Origin: Siphlonurus alternatus
Lineage: Eukaryota > Arthropoda > Insecta > Ephemeroptera > Siphlonuridae
Reading direction: 5' to 3'
Assembly: GCA_949825025.1 (NCBI GenBank)
Contig: OX463780.1
Span: 35,940,979-36,004,978 of the forward strand
DNA: 64,000 nucleotides
Within the stretch, counting starts at the first letter, position 1, and every line of letters begins with the position of its first letter. The notes below the pieces were generated by a model. It searched no databases. It saw only the letters and a program-made list of their open reading frames with translations, and was not told where the DNA came from. Position numbers and translations under genes: made by a program. Of the stretch, positions 29,914-42,420 are shown piece after piece.

Positions 29914-32079
29914 CCCTTGTCTAAAAATGAGCCTATGGTCAAGTGGTTGACTACTGCCCAATGGTGAATTGGCCATTGGTCAAGTGGTCAAGGTCAAGTA
30001 GTCATGGTCTAATGGTCCATTGGTCACGGTCTAATGGTCCATTGGTCACGGTCTAATGGTCCATTGGTCACGGTCTAATGGTCCATTGGTCACGGTCTAA
30101 TGGTCCATTGGTCACAGTGGTCTAATGGTCCATTGGTCGATCACGGTCTAATGGTCCATTGGTCACGGTCCAATGGTCCATTGGTCACGGTCTAATGGTC
30201 CATTGGTCACGGTCTAATGGTCCATTGGTCACGGTCAAATGGTCCTTTGGTCATGGTCCAATGGTCCAGTATACGGTCTAATGGTCCAGTCGTCACATGC
30301 AGTTTCAAGTGGTCCAATGGTCATTTGAAGATGTTCCCGCGTGCTGTACATCACGATGCTGCAATCATTTTATTCAGCCACAGATTCGATAGGGGAAGTA
30401 TTGCTAAAACATGTAATAAAATTAAATTTCAACATTTTTACTTTGAATTGGTAAAATATTTTACCTAATTCAAAATAAAAATTCTACAAATAAGACGAGA
30501 AACATTCACAAGAACGTATAATCAAGAAGTAAAAAGTTGCATTAACTTATATATAATATAGAGAGTTAAAAGACATGCATCATGAAAGCATTATAAACAG
30601 CTCCTCGAGGTTAATAATATTAGTATAATAGTAATTTATTCATTATTACTCAGGTAAAAATGCTACAAACAAGACGAAAAACATATATATTCATGACTTA
30701 TAATATGCAGAATCAATGAAGAATTAAGTAAAAAAGTCATGATGCATTTACTTAATTTTTTATAATATAATATAGAGATCGAGTTTAATAAAAGACATGA
30801 TGAAAGCATTAAAAACCGAGGTTATTTGGAATAAATTAATATTTCATAGCATGAAAACTCAAATTCTTTTATCATGGCAAATAAGTGCTTTTTTGAAGTA
30901 TATAATTACCAATAATGGCTTCCTTTCCGTCGATCTTTTTTATCACATGTCCCAAGAGCCGATAAACATTGACTGTTTAAGGCCACCTGGAACAAAAAAT
31001 ACGACACAAAGAAACAAGAACTTCACAAAATAACAGTTCATAATAAGTTTTATGTGCAAAAAAGGTACTTATCTGATGTAAAACTGCTTAAAATATACGA
31101 ATTCAGAGATTTTATCTTCAATATGCTCCTCGTGGTGACGCCATGTTTTTTTCTAGCACCGGATACATCACGTGACCCGCGCATGCGCAGTTGCGCACAG
31201 CACTGACCATTGACGTTAATGGTCAAAATCTGACTACTGACGTCAATGGTCACAAAATTTTGACCAAAAAATCTTTAACATATATTGAATTCATATATGT
31301 GTATAGTCCGACCTTTCATGTAATGGTCAAAAAAATCTTAACTACTAAACTAAGTAGTCAAAATATCATGACCATTGACCATCATGACCAATGAATTCTT
31401 TAGTCGGACCATTGATGTAATGGTCAAAAAAATTGACTAGTGATCGAACCAATTAAGAAGTCAAAACATCATGACCATTGACCATGACCAATGAATTCAG
31501 TAGTCCGACCATTGATGTCATGGTAAAAAAAATTGACTAGTAATTAAACCAAGTAGTCAAAATATCATGACCACTGACCATGACCAATGAATTCAGTAGT
31601 CCGACCATTGATGTCATGGTCAAAAAATCTTGACCATCTGAACCATTAGTCTAAATATCATGACCATTGACTATGACCATTGACCATAACCATTGAATTC
31701 AGTAGTCCGACCATTAGTGCCATGGTCGAAAAAATCTTGACTACTGAACCAAGTAGTCAAAATATCATGACCATTGACCATGACCAATGAATTCAGTAGT
31801 CCGACCATTGATGTCATGGTCAAAAAATCTTGACTATTTGAACCAGTAGTCTAAATATCATGACCATTGACTATGACCATTGACCATAACCATTGAATTC
31901 AGTAGTCCGACCATTAGTGCCATGGTCGAAAAAATCTTGACTACTGAAGCAAGTAGTCAAAATATCATGACCATTGACCATGACCAATGAATTCAGTAGT
32001 CCGACCATTCATTTCAATGGTCTGACCATAGATTTTAGATGGTCAAATTCTGACTATTAGGCTCATTTTTCGACAAGGG
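29914..32079. mobile_element. 2.17-kb non-autonomous DNA transposon built of GGTCA/TGACC arrays
   Basis: Terminal inverted repeats of 22 bases begin CCCTTGTCTAAAAATGAGCC at the left and end in the inverse with one difference at the right. TA flanks both sides (29912-29913 and 32080-32081). The left arm (29935-30300) is tandem TGGTC-containing units. The right arm (31190-32050) is tandem GACCA-containing units of roughly 90-110 bases with GAATTCAGTAGTCCGACCA blocks, so the motif faces inward from both ends. The core 30330-31150 has no transposase. Removing the element and one TA restores the LINE frame across the site, which confirms the borders. TA targets suggest a Tc1/mariner-type mobiliser, but the family is not identified. 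Confidence 0.88.
30008..30235. repeat. 22-bp tandem array in the left arm
   Basis: About ten copies of a 22-base unit GGTCTAATGGTCCATTGGTC plus AC, with occasional short insertions. Part of the 29914-32079 element. There are no unique spacers, so it is not a CRISPR array. Confidence 0.9.
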
Positions 32080-32828
32080 TAGATAGTGGAAGCCGTGAAC
32101 AGCCTGGCGAGTTAAAACATTTCTAACATTGGATCTATCCAATTGGGGCAGACACCAATATTTACATGTCATAGCATCAGTGCTGTAAAACTCAGGATTA
32201 ATATCCTGAGCTTTTTTATTCCTGACAGCTATATAAAATTGGAATATTGATCTGTCGTTGGAAGTTTAAACATTTCTTTGATTTCTGTAATAAAATAATT
32301 GGAATCTATCAGTTTATAGGCCAGTCTAGTTTCGGTAAATTTTGACAGACACAGTAATCTTTTAACAAACATGGCTTTTACTGATTCTAATTTATCAAAA
32401 TCGGATACAGATAAATGAGGCCATACAATTTCAATACCATAAGTAGCTACAGGGGCGACTTTTAAATTGAATAGTTTGAGCCCTGTTTTGACGGATAGAC
32501 CAGACAGCCCTGAGATAGTGTACATCCCAGGTAGAAAATTCCCATTGCCGCTGATTGAAACCCATTCAAAATTCAATGTGTGTCTATGGGTTTTGATCAT
32601 TTTTGACGGGTTTTTAAGGTATGCAATAGATAAACATTGAAACCCATTGAAATTCCTAACGGTTTCAATGGCTTGTGATCATCCACCAATTGTTTCCCAT
32701 TGGATACTATAGAGACCCTTTAAGTTCACCATTGAATCTTATCAGCCAAAATAAGTGGCCCATTGGAATGTATCGGTTTCAATATAATTATACCCTTGGA
32801 AGTCATCGGGCGAGACCGATCGACCAAG

Positions 32829-33088
<260 letters not shown>

Positions 33089-33270
33089 TATATATATAGC
33101 ATATATTTACATCAGGGCGGATCCATGCAGCATGCGGCACTCTGGGTTAGGGGGGGGGGTTACTTGTACTCCCTTTTCTTAGGGACATTTTGGTTAATAA
33201 TAGTAGCACGCATTTCAATTATTTATGATGCCTAATTCATGGTATAAATTTAAAAAAAAATCAATATTAA

Positions 33271-33635
33271 GGTAGAGATAATATGGATCAGCAGGCCCAA
33301 TGCTAAAAAAATCCCATTCATAAAAATTATGAAAAAAATTTAAAATGTTCTCCTCTACATCCCCTATCAGTAGGTAAAATATCAGGGATACAAAAACGAG
33401 CTAGTTTTCGAGTTATTAATTTTTAAAGTTAACTAATTTAACATGGAGAAACGGAACTTCCATGTTAAATTTGTCAACTTTAAAAATTAATAACTCAAAA
33501 ACTAGCTCGTTTTTGTATACCTGATATTTTACCTACTGATAAGGTATGTTAAGGAGAACATTATAAATTTTTTTCATAATTTTTATGAATGGGATTTTTT
33601 TAGCATTGGGCCAGCTGATCCATATTATCTCTACC
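33271..33635. mobile_element. TTAA MITE present in duplication copy 1 only
   Basis: Ends GGTAGAGATAATATGGATCA and TGATCCATATTATCTCTACC, flanked by TTAA at 33267-33270 and 33636-33639. In copy 2 the corresponding site is the single TTAA at 43511-43514 with identical flanks. This proves a 4-base TTAA target duplication and an insertion after the duplication event. Confidence 0.95.
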
Positions 33636-34331
33636 TTAAGCAGCTAGGTCAAGAAAGATTTTAACGCGCAATGAAACCAATGCAAATCGCAAATTTGCAA
33701 CGTTGCCTTGCTTGCATTATTCCCCTTCCGCCCCTTCGGTGCTTGCCGGGATTTGGCCGGGATGACGCATCGCTCGATGGAAGTTTTCAACACTGGGCTC
33801 ACTCGCATTCCTTTCTTCCCCCCCAGCCCCCTCCATGCTGTTGTTACTTTGAAACGAGTGTAGCGCCACTATGCGTATGATACAATGCAGTGTCATAAAA
33901 TAAAACTAAGATTAAGAATAATAGTTGATAAATTTGCCACAATTTTTAACGTGAAATGATGTGATGTCGCTACTATTGCAGACTCTGGTTATCAACGGAC
34001 GATGAGAAAAATATATGATAATGTAGGCGGCGTTGGTTTTCAGCCAGCGGAAATCAGGAAACGGGGGAAACATAGAGACGCGCAGAGCCTAGGACAACAT
34101 GACATCAACAAAAGAAGCAAAAGTATGATATGATATTGTGATTTTTTTTTATTAATATTAATATTATGGCCTAGATTTTTAACTAATTTACATTACGGTT
34201 TCATAAAATACTGAACAATTTGTTTCTTAAAATTGACTTATATATAGCTTAATTATTGTAAAAAAATACCAGCGTATCACGTATGCATACATACTATATA
34301 TGCATACTGTATATTATACATACCATTAAAA

Positions 34332-37259
34332 ATGAGCCAACGACAATATTTTGTGATTGTGAAATTTCAAGTCGATGGCAAAGTCAAAATTGTTAAATCA
34401 GACAAGATTAAAAGATTTAACCCACTTAAATATAACAAATATAAGCAGTATTATGCAGTGTACTACAAGGAAGATGCGGAGGTTGAAACTACAGATACCG
34501 AGGAGGGCTACGACAAAGCTACGGTGTTATATGTTGCTGGTGAGTATGTTTATATTTTGTATGCATACACACAATGTATTGTTACAAGTACAATGAAAGA
34601 AAATAAATGTAATTTTATGATCCGTTTTACACGGCTGTTTTATGCCTAGTAATCATATAGGATGCATACACCAGTATGTATCATATATGATCCAGAGTCC
34701 CGTACGTCGTTATTCAAGATTTTTATTGGCATTTAGATGTAGATTTTAGATTTTAACGCTCTGCGGCAAATGTGGCTAAACCACGGTGGCTCGCAATATA
34801 GTGCTCAACGCACTCTTAAATCCCCCGTAACTCTCCGCCCCCACCACCTCGGACGGCAGGGAGTTCCACTCCCTCACTGTTCGGTTTATGAAGGAATACT
34901 TTCAGTGGCGTAGCCAGGATTTGCCCAAGGGGGGGGTTCTTCAGGACAAAGATCGAGAAGAGCCCACTGGGGGGTTTGGGGGGCGAAGCCCCCCAATAGC
35001 CCGCCGCAGGCGCGATTTTTTTAAGGACACGCCCCTTTTTTAGGGTAAAATAATGTAAAAATACTATTATATTAGAGGGTAAAATGATGCTTAGATGATG
35101 ATTATTAAATGATGATTAGAGGGCCTGATGCAATTTTTTTAACATTTTATATTTTTTTCACCCCATTTTTCAATTTCTTTTGAATACGTGCGTATAATAA
35201 ATAAAGCTTTGATTAAATCATTTTAATTAAATCAAGTAATTCATGTAACCACTTTATATTATTTTTATAGAATCAGTGTACGTGTCATTTAATTGAATTT
35301 GATTTTTAAAATTTATTTAATAATCCAAGTTCACATCATTAAGATATTGTGAAAAATAAATAAATAAAAAAGGGAATTGCTTCTCTTATTTTTGTTAAAT
35401 TTTGTCTGCACCGGGCGCGTGGAGCAACCAATTAAATGAAAGTGCGGCACACGTGAGAGCGTTTTAATTTATACAATAGTAGTTATATGCACATGCAGTT
35501 TGTAAGGGAAATAAAACATTTATTTATGAGTCGCACTTTTTCTGTTAAAATTAGAAACTAACTTATAATTTGTTTATTTTAAAGAAAAGACTACTTGATA
35601 CCCCTAAATTTCAATTTTTTATTTAACTTTTTTTTTCAAATTTCTATAATTTTTCCTTTTTTCTTCTTATATCCAGTCACTACTCGATCTTCATGGGGGG
35701 GGTTTAAACCCCGAAAACCCCCCCCGTGGCTACGCCACTGAATACTTTCCCACATCGCTTCCACTACCCCTGAACTCCAGCTTCCACTGATGATCCCCCC
35801 TCCCAATGTATCTACCTTTCCTAGTTCTATCGCTAAACTCGCTCCAACCTGCCATCTCCCTGTTAACTTTAAACAAATTTCCTAATCGGTTGTACCTTCT
35901 CCTTTCCTCGAGTGGCTCCCACTCCAAAGTCTGAATCATTTTCGACACGCTTTCATAATCTTTCCACACCTTTTTGTCATCTGCAACTAATCTCCATTTT
36001 CTCATTCTACCCATAACTCTTCTAGCAGCCCTCCGCTGAACCTTTTCCAACTCCTTCTTTCCAATCTGCCTATATGGGTCCCATATAGTATGGGCATTGT
36101 ATAGTTATATAAATATTTTTAATGTGTTTCTTTTTAGAAACATTGCAAGGGGCCAAAGAAAGAGAGAGTCAAGGCCGCCTGAAAATCCCCAAAATCAAGG
36201 AGTCTGCCAGTGAGGGTGATTCATCTGATGATGAGAGTAGCGGCAGCGAGTCATCCTCATGCGAATATACTACGTCGGCTATGCATCAAAAGTATTCTCA
36301 GCAAGTTGATGGAGAAAAAGAGACATCACCACCCCCAAACAAGAAACCCAAAAAAGCCAAGGTGCGTATGTTTGTGGGTTGTGCATGATGGCGCAGTGGT
36401 AGCGCTCCTGACTTATAATCAGGAGGTCATGAGTTTGAATCCCGGTGCAGTGACTTCGGCTTATAGTCATCGTGCTGAGAACTGGGTGCACTCGGGATTC
36501 AGGCACGGACTGGGCCCAAACGGCCCACCGAGCGAGAAAGAATGACGGCCCACATAGGCGGGGGCTAACACTCTAAAGGGGGGTCTGGGGGGCGGAGCCC
36601 CCCAGTAGCCTGCCGCAGGCGCGATTTTTTTTGGATTTTCACTAATTTTTTTACTAAATTTCGCTAAATTTTTCAAAAATTACACTAAATAGCTTCAATT
36701 AAATTTTAATTTTAGCTGCAATTAATATTTACTATATTATAATACCAAGTATTAAATCTTAATTAATCAACTCTAGTGATACTTATATTACTTATATAAA
36801 TTTAATTCTTATATTTTTTGAAAAAGGAAAGAAGTATAGAACTCATCCTCTCGATCCTTAATTTCGATTCCTTAAACATTTTTTTTTTCTAAATTTACTG
36901 CATTTAGCATTTGCTTAAATTTAAAATTTTGTGTTAAATTGTTGTATAAATTAAAATTATTCGTGATTTTTAAAATAGCCAACAAATAGTTTGGCCGCAC
37001 TTAATTACACTGAATTAATATAAAAATCCTTCCTGGACTCGGAAGAATACCATAATACCAGCATGGGGAGGGAAATAATAATAAAAAATAGCAGAATTAT
37101 ACCTTCGAGAGCTCGAGATATTCGAGAATCGTGTATATATTAGGTTAATTGTTCACTGGAGAAATATATAAAGATTTTGGATTCCAAATAAATAAAATGT
37201 TAATTAATTTATTGTAGGAGTTTGAGAAAGCAGGACTTTTCAAGCAAACTGATAATTAA
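34332..37259 (+). CDS. Acidic nuclear-type protein, BEN-protein-like N-terminus
   Basis: Three exons fit in phase: 34332-34539, 36138-36361 and, less surely, 37218-37259, giving 157 residues. Exon 1 (MSQRQYFVIVKFQVDGKVKI, KRFNPLKYNK, YYAVYYKEDAEVE, GYDKATVLYVAG) has the small beta-rich layout often found at the N-terminus of invertebrate BEN-domain proteins: a Y-x-V-V-x-F start, then a later segment ending in Y-x-x-A. I recall this pattern; it is not a proven match. Exon 2 is acidic and serine-rich (SEGDSSDDESSGSESSSC), then basic (NKKPKKAK), as in nuclear proteins. The short last exon (EFEKAGLF, then KQTDN and stop) is tentative; others may lie beyond. A LINE and a hAT element occupy intron 1. 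Exon 1 is duplicated at 44207-44414. Confidence 0.5.
34715..36100 (-). pseudogene. LINE 3' part, interrupted by a hAT-like element
   Basis: The minus strand from 36100 encodes TIWDPYRQIGKKELEKVQRR, AARRVMGRMRKW, LEERRRYNRLGNLFKV and GRYIGRGDHQWKLEFRGSGS up to the hAT element (34903-35740). On its far side the same ORF resumes as FINRTVREWNSLPSEVVGAE and ends near 34780, with an AATAAA near 34725. Same family as 19325-20092 and 53455-53880. It is a 5'-truncated, dead copy within intron 1 of the BEN-like gene. Confidence 0.8.
34903..35740. mobile_element. Non-autonomous hAT-like element, complete
   Basis: Terminal repeats CAGTGGCGTAGCC and the inverse GGCTACGCCACTG. The 8-base target duplication AATACTTT (34895-34902 and 35741-35748) is diagnostic for the hAT class. 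The subterminal G-rich tract and GGGGGGCGAAGCCCCCC hairpin are typical of such elements. No transposase ORF is present. It splits the LINE described at 34715-36100. Confidence 0.9.
36382..36455 (+). ncRNA. tRNA-like sequence, probable SINE head
   Basis: A box-like TGGCGCAGTGG (36389-36399), a 7-base loop CTTATAA between CCTGA and TCAGG (anticodon UAU), and a B box-like GTTTGAATCC. The acceptor and T stems do not pair well, so this is a tRNA-derived SINE head or relic and not a working tRNA-Ile. The sequence continues with CGTGCTGAGAACTGGGTGC and is then cut by a hAT-like end near 36500. Confidence 0.5.
36500..36640. mobile_element. hAT-like element end
   Basis: CAGGCACGGACTGGGCCC, then a G-rich tract and GGGGCGGAGCCCC followed by GCCGCAGGCGCGATTTTTTT. 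The layout is like the left part of the 34903 element and the piece at 37855. The right terminus was not located. Confidence 0.5.
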
Positions 37260-37854
37260 GAGAATGTTTAATTAATTTTCTTTCTCCAGTACTTTATTTA
37301 AGTTCAAGTTTTTTATACTTACAAATTGCTTATTTAGTATACTAACTTTTTGCAAGATAAATGCAAAGTATTTTACTGCGAATTTTTTATTTACTGATAT
37401 GAAGTATTTGATTGTAAGCAACAGTTAATTTTAATGCTAATTTTTAATCTTTGTTTCAAGCAAGACAATTTCCTTGCTGCTATAAATGTTTTTATTCTTC
37501 TTTCAATTGAAACTTGCTTAGTGATAATGATTAGAAATACGCCAAATTAATAAATACGCCAGCAGCTATGTAGTTAAAAAATAAACCTATTAGCAGGAAA
37601 AAGAAAATGTTGCTTTATTCAGAATCAAATTTTGTATAAATTGTGATGCATGCAGAGCCTGCATCAGGATCACTTTTTTTGTTTTAGTTTTGGTAAGTCT
37701 GAGGTCGAGTACTCGCAGTTAGCTATCGGGTACGTATAGTATTGTTAATTTGTTATAAAAAGTTCCTCTTTTTTGCGGTAAATTAAGTAAATTTAAATTA
37801 GTATTTTAAAAAACGAAAAAAAAAAAATATAATTAATACGAATCACATGTGCAG

Positions 37855-37985
37855 GGTCGGACTGGGGTGAAAAGGCCTACTGAGCAATGAAAGGCGGGGG
37901 CCTCTACACCATCGGGGGGTTTGGGGGGCGGAGCCCCCCAAGCAGTTTGCCGCAGGCGGGATTTTTTTTCAAAATAGGGGCGTGG
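37855..37985. mobile_element. hAT-like element end
   Basis: CAGGGTCGGACTGGGGTG, then GGGGGGCGGAGCCCCCC and GCCGCAGGCGGGATTTTTTT, sharing the layout of the other hAT-like ends in the window. The other terminus was not found. Confidence 0.5.
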
Positions 37986-40303
37986 CTTGCTTATATTTTT
38001 AATACAAAAATATCTAAACATCGCGAGATTTTATATTATTTTTTGTAAAATTTTGGATTCTAAGGAAAAATAATAATTTAAACCTTTTTTGGTGAATGAT
38101 AACGCGAGTCATATTTTCTGTACATTTTTTTCTTTCATCTATTTTTTTTTTTTTTTTAATCGAGGAGTTTTGCAAGAATAAAGTCCCAATGTAACAACTA
38201 AAACCTTAATTGGAACATTTTTCTGTGTGACTTTGGGTCAAAAAATGCACATTTAGGAAAATAATCTTACCAAATTATTGTGGAACATATCTACCAAAAT
38301 AATTGTAGTAATTAATGTACCCGAATATGTAAAAAAAAAAAAAGTGATAATTTTGGTTCACCTTTAAATTTGATTTTCAATAAGGATTATAACTACTCTC
38401 GGATTCACAAATTGAGTCACCTGAACTTTGGAGAGTTGTAGCTCTGCAGGTTTCAATAAGCCCGGCCAGAATATTGTAAAAAACATAATGACACATAGTA
38501 AATTTATTTCTAAATATTTATTAGTAATTTCATATTTTTGAAGCAAAAATTTAATTTATGTGAATTTTTTTGACAGAAAAACCTTGGGTTCTTTCAATGG
38601 ATTTTCATGACTTTTCCGATTTGCGCACATGGCACTTAAAAATTCATATAAAATTAACAAAACATGTTATGAGGTTATGACCCTGAAATAATTAAACAAA
38701 TGAAAATATGTAAATTGCGATAAAAATAGTGTAATTTTGTCCTAATTTGAATAATTAATTTTAATTAAATAGAAAGTGAGAAGTGTATCTCCTCCATAGA
38801 GAAACTTTTTTTCTGAAAAAAAAAAAAAAAACAATAAAAAAATCATTGCATATCCAACGTAAAATAATATTTGCCAACAAAAATTTTTGTTGGGAATAAT
38901 ATTTTTTTTATACGAAACTTTATCAATTTTAAAATAATTTTGTATAACTTTAGCCGGCGTTGAACAGTTAAACGATAAAAAATTAATTAATAAAGCTTTG
39001 AATAAAAAATATAGTCACAGAAAATATTTTGTTACTTAAATTTGGATGGATTGTTTATTTTCCCGAAAAATGTTTTTCCAGAGAGCAGATACATTTCTTA
39101 CTTCTTATTTAATTAAAAATAGATTAAATTAGGGCAATCAAACCTTTTTTTATCACAATGCACGTATTTTCACCCGTTCATTTTTTTTTTTTTTTTATAT
39201 TTCAGTGTCATGTATTATGTGTAGTTGCTTAACCGTGCTCGAAAAATTACCGAATTCATTACAAAATATATTACGGTACGTTAAATATTTTAATTTTCAG
39301 GCCAAAATTATGTTCTTTTTTTTTCCCCCATTTCCTAAAAAAAGTAGCTGTACTGCATTCTGGGCCGGCCATGCAGTTCCTCATTTAAGCATTATTTTGA
39401 GCATTAAATCATGCATGAATAGAAAAAAATACTATATAATAACAAACAAAAATATGTAATGAAAAATACAAGTACGTGCTATACATCTTTTTGTCTTATA
39501 TATGAAGAAGACTACGAATTACGAAAAAGCAAAGCCAGCGGAAGATTTTGTAAAAAAAACAAAAAAAAAAATTTAAATTTAATCTGTGATTAAGGTATTT
39601 TTAAAAATAATTTTTGTTTTTTTTTTTTAATTCAATATAATACATGCACCTTTCCGGATTGGCGTTTCCGACCGTTCTGGCTTATTTTTATCACTATAAT
39701 ATATTATAATATAAAAATATGATGTCTATATATATTAAAAAAAATTAAATACTGCAACAGAATATGATAATATTAAATTTGATTTAGCTAGACCAAAGGG
39801 CCTTGCCTTGCAGGACCAAGGGGCCTTCTAGCCTTCAAAAATAAATCAACTCTCTCTCTCTCTCTCTCTCTCTCTTTTGCTGTTGCCTGAATTACTTGTA
39901 TTTTAATGTTATTAATTGTTGCAGCTGATCCTGCCAGCCTCGCCACATGAAGATTAAAAAGGTTGTTTTTTTAATCATAACATTAACATTTTATGGCAAA
40001 TAATTTATTAATTATTAACTTTTTTTATTAACTTTAATTTTATTATTATTATTATTATTATTATTTTTTTATGTAATTTTATTATAATGTGTAGTGTTTG
40101 CAATTTAAATTAATCTTTGATCAAGACTTTTGTGCAGTACAATGTTTAGTGTACTGAACCTGTAAACAACCCAACCTAAACAATTGGTGAGTGATTAATG
40201 ATAACAACCTCCTACCCTTTCTTCTTATTTATAGGGAAATTTTTGTTGATTGTATTGATGAAGGTTTTCACGGTGCGATAAATGGTTATTACGAGGCAGA
40301 ACT
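37986..40303. other. AT-rich stretch without a recognised gene
   Basis: Poly-A/T tracts and a (CT)n run at 39850-39876 dominate. After the CT run, TTGTTGCAG at about 39916-39924 looks like a splice acceptor, followed by a short open piece (DPASLAT, then stop in one frame) that could be an alternative last exon of the BEN-like gene. This is too weak to call. Confidence 0.4.
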
Positions 40304-40411
40304 CTTTCGGGATATCCGCAGCGGGCGTTGTTCTTCTAGCTCCTCGTTGGTCTTGCAACGTTTCAAGACCAACGAGGAGTTGAACAACACCCGATACGGA
40401 TATCCCGAAAG
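40304..40411. repeat. GC-richer perfect-looking hairpin
   Basis: Arms of about 50 bases, from CTTTCGGGATATCCG to CTCGTTGGTCTTG and inverse, with loop CAACGTTT. Mismatches are few. No flanking target duplication was recognised. The sequence is unlike the surrounding AT-rich DNA. Confidence 0.8.
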
Positions 40412-40542
40412 CTTTCTGCCTAGTAATAACTATTTTGTTGATTCTTTTTTCTTTGCTATAAATTTGTGTTGTGCATTATAGTATTCTGCTTTAACACTAT
40501 ATTTGGTCATGGCACATTAAGTTAAATATGACTGTTATTATA

Positions 40543-41025
40543 GTGAAATGTTTTAATTTTTGTTCCTTTGTATTACTGGTAAATTTTTGTTGTGCGTTAA
40601 CTATTACTATTGGAATGTCTGCATTAAGATAATCTTTAGTCATGATATAACTGCAATACTAGTGAAATGTTTTAATTTTTGTTCCTTTGTATTACTGGTA
40701 AATTTTTGTTGTGCGTTAACTATTACTATTAGAATGTCTGCATTAAGATAATCTTTAGTCATGATATAACTGCAATACTAGTGAAATGTTTTAATTTTTG
40801 TTCCTTTGTATTACTGGTAAATTTTTGTTGTGCTTTAACTATTACTATTGGAATGTCTGCATTAAGATAATCTTTAGTCATGATATAACTGCAATACTAG
40901 TGAAATGTTTTAATTTTTGTTCCTTTGTATTACTGGTAAATAATATTGTTCTGCCTTACATTATTATTATTATTAGCATGTCTGCTTTAAAATCTTAAGT
41001 TATGACATAAGTGCAATACTAGTGA
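40543..41025. repeat. 119-bp tandem repeat, about four copies
   Basis: Units begin GTGAAATGTTTTAATTTTTG at 40543, 40662, 40781 and 40900, with a degenerate continuation to about 41025. Period is exactly 119 and copies 1-3 are nearly identical. The repeated open frames across it are shadows of the array. Confidence 0.92.
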
Positions 41026-41795
41026 AAAAATGTGTCAGTACAATTAAATATATTCATATTAAAAATGCATTGACATTATCTGCATTTTAATATAATTATT
41101 CTTAAGTCACGGTGTAAGTGCTATTATCTACATTGAGGTTCGAACACCTAACGAACCAACACCTGAACAATGTAAGTGTTATAATTATGATACTACCCCC
41201 GTCCTCTCGTATCTTCACTGTCTGCTGTTTACAAAATACCATATTTTTTTATAAAAAATATTTTTATTTATATTTTATGCATTTGCATGTTGCATTACAA
41301 TTTACATTTTTTCTTACAACTTGTCATTTAATGTTCAACTTTTCTTTTTATTCAATAAATTGTGTCTTAATAATTACAGCATTAATTAACTAACTCTACC
41401 AACTTTCCTATAATATCTTTTGCAGCTTAAATTCACAATGTAATCAGTTATACTATCATTTACATTGAAAGTAGACCAATAGAAATCTTCTAAATTTAAG
41501 GCTAAAAAACTCGAAAAAAAGTTAATACAAAATACCTAACTTTGTAGATAATTCAATAATTCAGTGGATTTTCATATCATTTATTATATTTACAATGTTA
41601 GCTTACTACAGCATATTCTGCAATATATTGGTAAGCATGTATTCAAACTTAACGACAGAAAATGTTTTGAGTGTTTCAATGTTGGCAATTTATATTGGTA
41701 TTAATTATCAATAGAACTCCTTAATTTCCTGCTTATTCTGTTGCCCTATCGATTCAACGGAATAGTTAGAAGCCGAGCGTCTGAAACTAGCACTA

Positions 41796-42045
41796 TATCG
41801 TCCCTCATCCGGAATAACGAATAATCTGCCTACCATGATTTTGTTACAATGTATGATGATCTCTTATCTTCTTTTCAGGTGAGCGCGAAGCGCGACAATG
41901 AGCTTTATAGTCTATAGGTTATAATAATATACCAATATAGCTCATAGTTGTATTCTCCTGAAAAAGCAGATACCTCATTATTGCAACGGATTCATGGTAG
42001 GCAGATTATTTTTTAATATTCCGGACAAGGGACGATATGTATAGG
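41796..42045. mobile_element. Inverted-repeat element
   Basis: ATATCGTCCCTCATCCGGAA, then ATAATCTGCCTACCATG, at the left; the inverse (CATGGTAGGCAGATTATTTT, then TTCCGGACAAGGGACGATAT) at the right. Arms of about 50 bases surround about 150 bases. Foldback element of unknown family. Confidence 0.65.
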
Positions 42046-42420
42046 TAGTTGCTGTACCTCTAGGTTGTTGCAGGACGTTCAGTCTCTATAATATGGTCTC
42101 GTATCTAGTATTAATTATATTTTTTTTCTTTTAAAAAAGTGAAAGTGAATTTTGTCGTGGATCAGAATTGAGATTCAAAAACAGACCCCGCCAGTCCCTC
42201 CTCGTCCTCATTGCAGACCGAATACAAAAGAAATCAATGTAGCAATATCCGTCGACAGCTATTGCTGCGTAGATTGAGGACGCTTGATTTTTATGCCTTC
42301 ATTGATAGCGCCCAATTTCGATCAAATGTCAAAACGAGGATTTCAGCAATTTCAGGGCGGACCTGCGGCACTACGCAGATCTAGCGGATCGAGGCCATGC
42401 ATATTATACAGTATGAAAAC

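Larger units (their letters stand above)
29768..32525 (-). pseudogene. LINE reverse-transcriptase C-terminus, split by a transposon
   Basis: The minus strand reads a reverse-transcriptase C-terminal region from 32525 leftward (TGLKLFNLKVAPVATYGIEI, VWPHLSVSDFDKLESVKAMF, VKRLLCLSKF) to NVLTRQAVHGFHYL, where a 2.17-kb element (29914-32079) intervenes. After it the same frame resumes as ICKSSGYHKAEQSCVCKLC and ends at a TAG at 29768-29770. The tail has a zinc-knuckle pattern CKLC-x7-H-x3-C, known at the C-terminus of several LINE clades. The 5' part is missing and ends where the duplicated segment starts at 32526. Confidence 0.75.

Noticed and set aside
30008..30235. Regular 22-bp repeats that might suggest a CRISPR array
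   Set aside because: Head-to-tail copies without unique spacers, in a eukaryotic transposon arm.
40560..40998. Repeated open frames with FCSFVLLVNFCCAL
   Set aside because: Shadow of the 119-bp tandem repeat.
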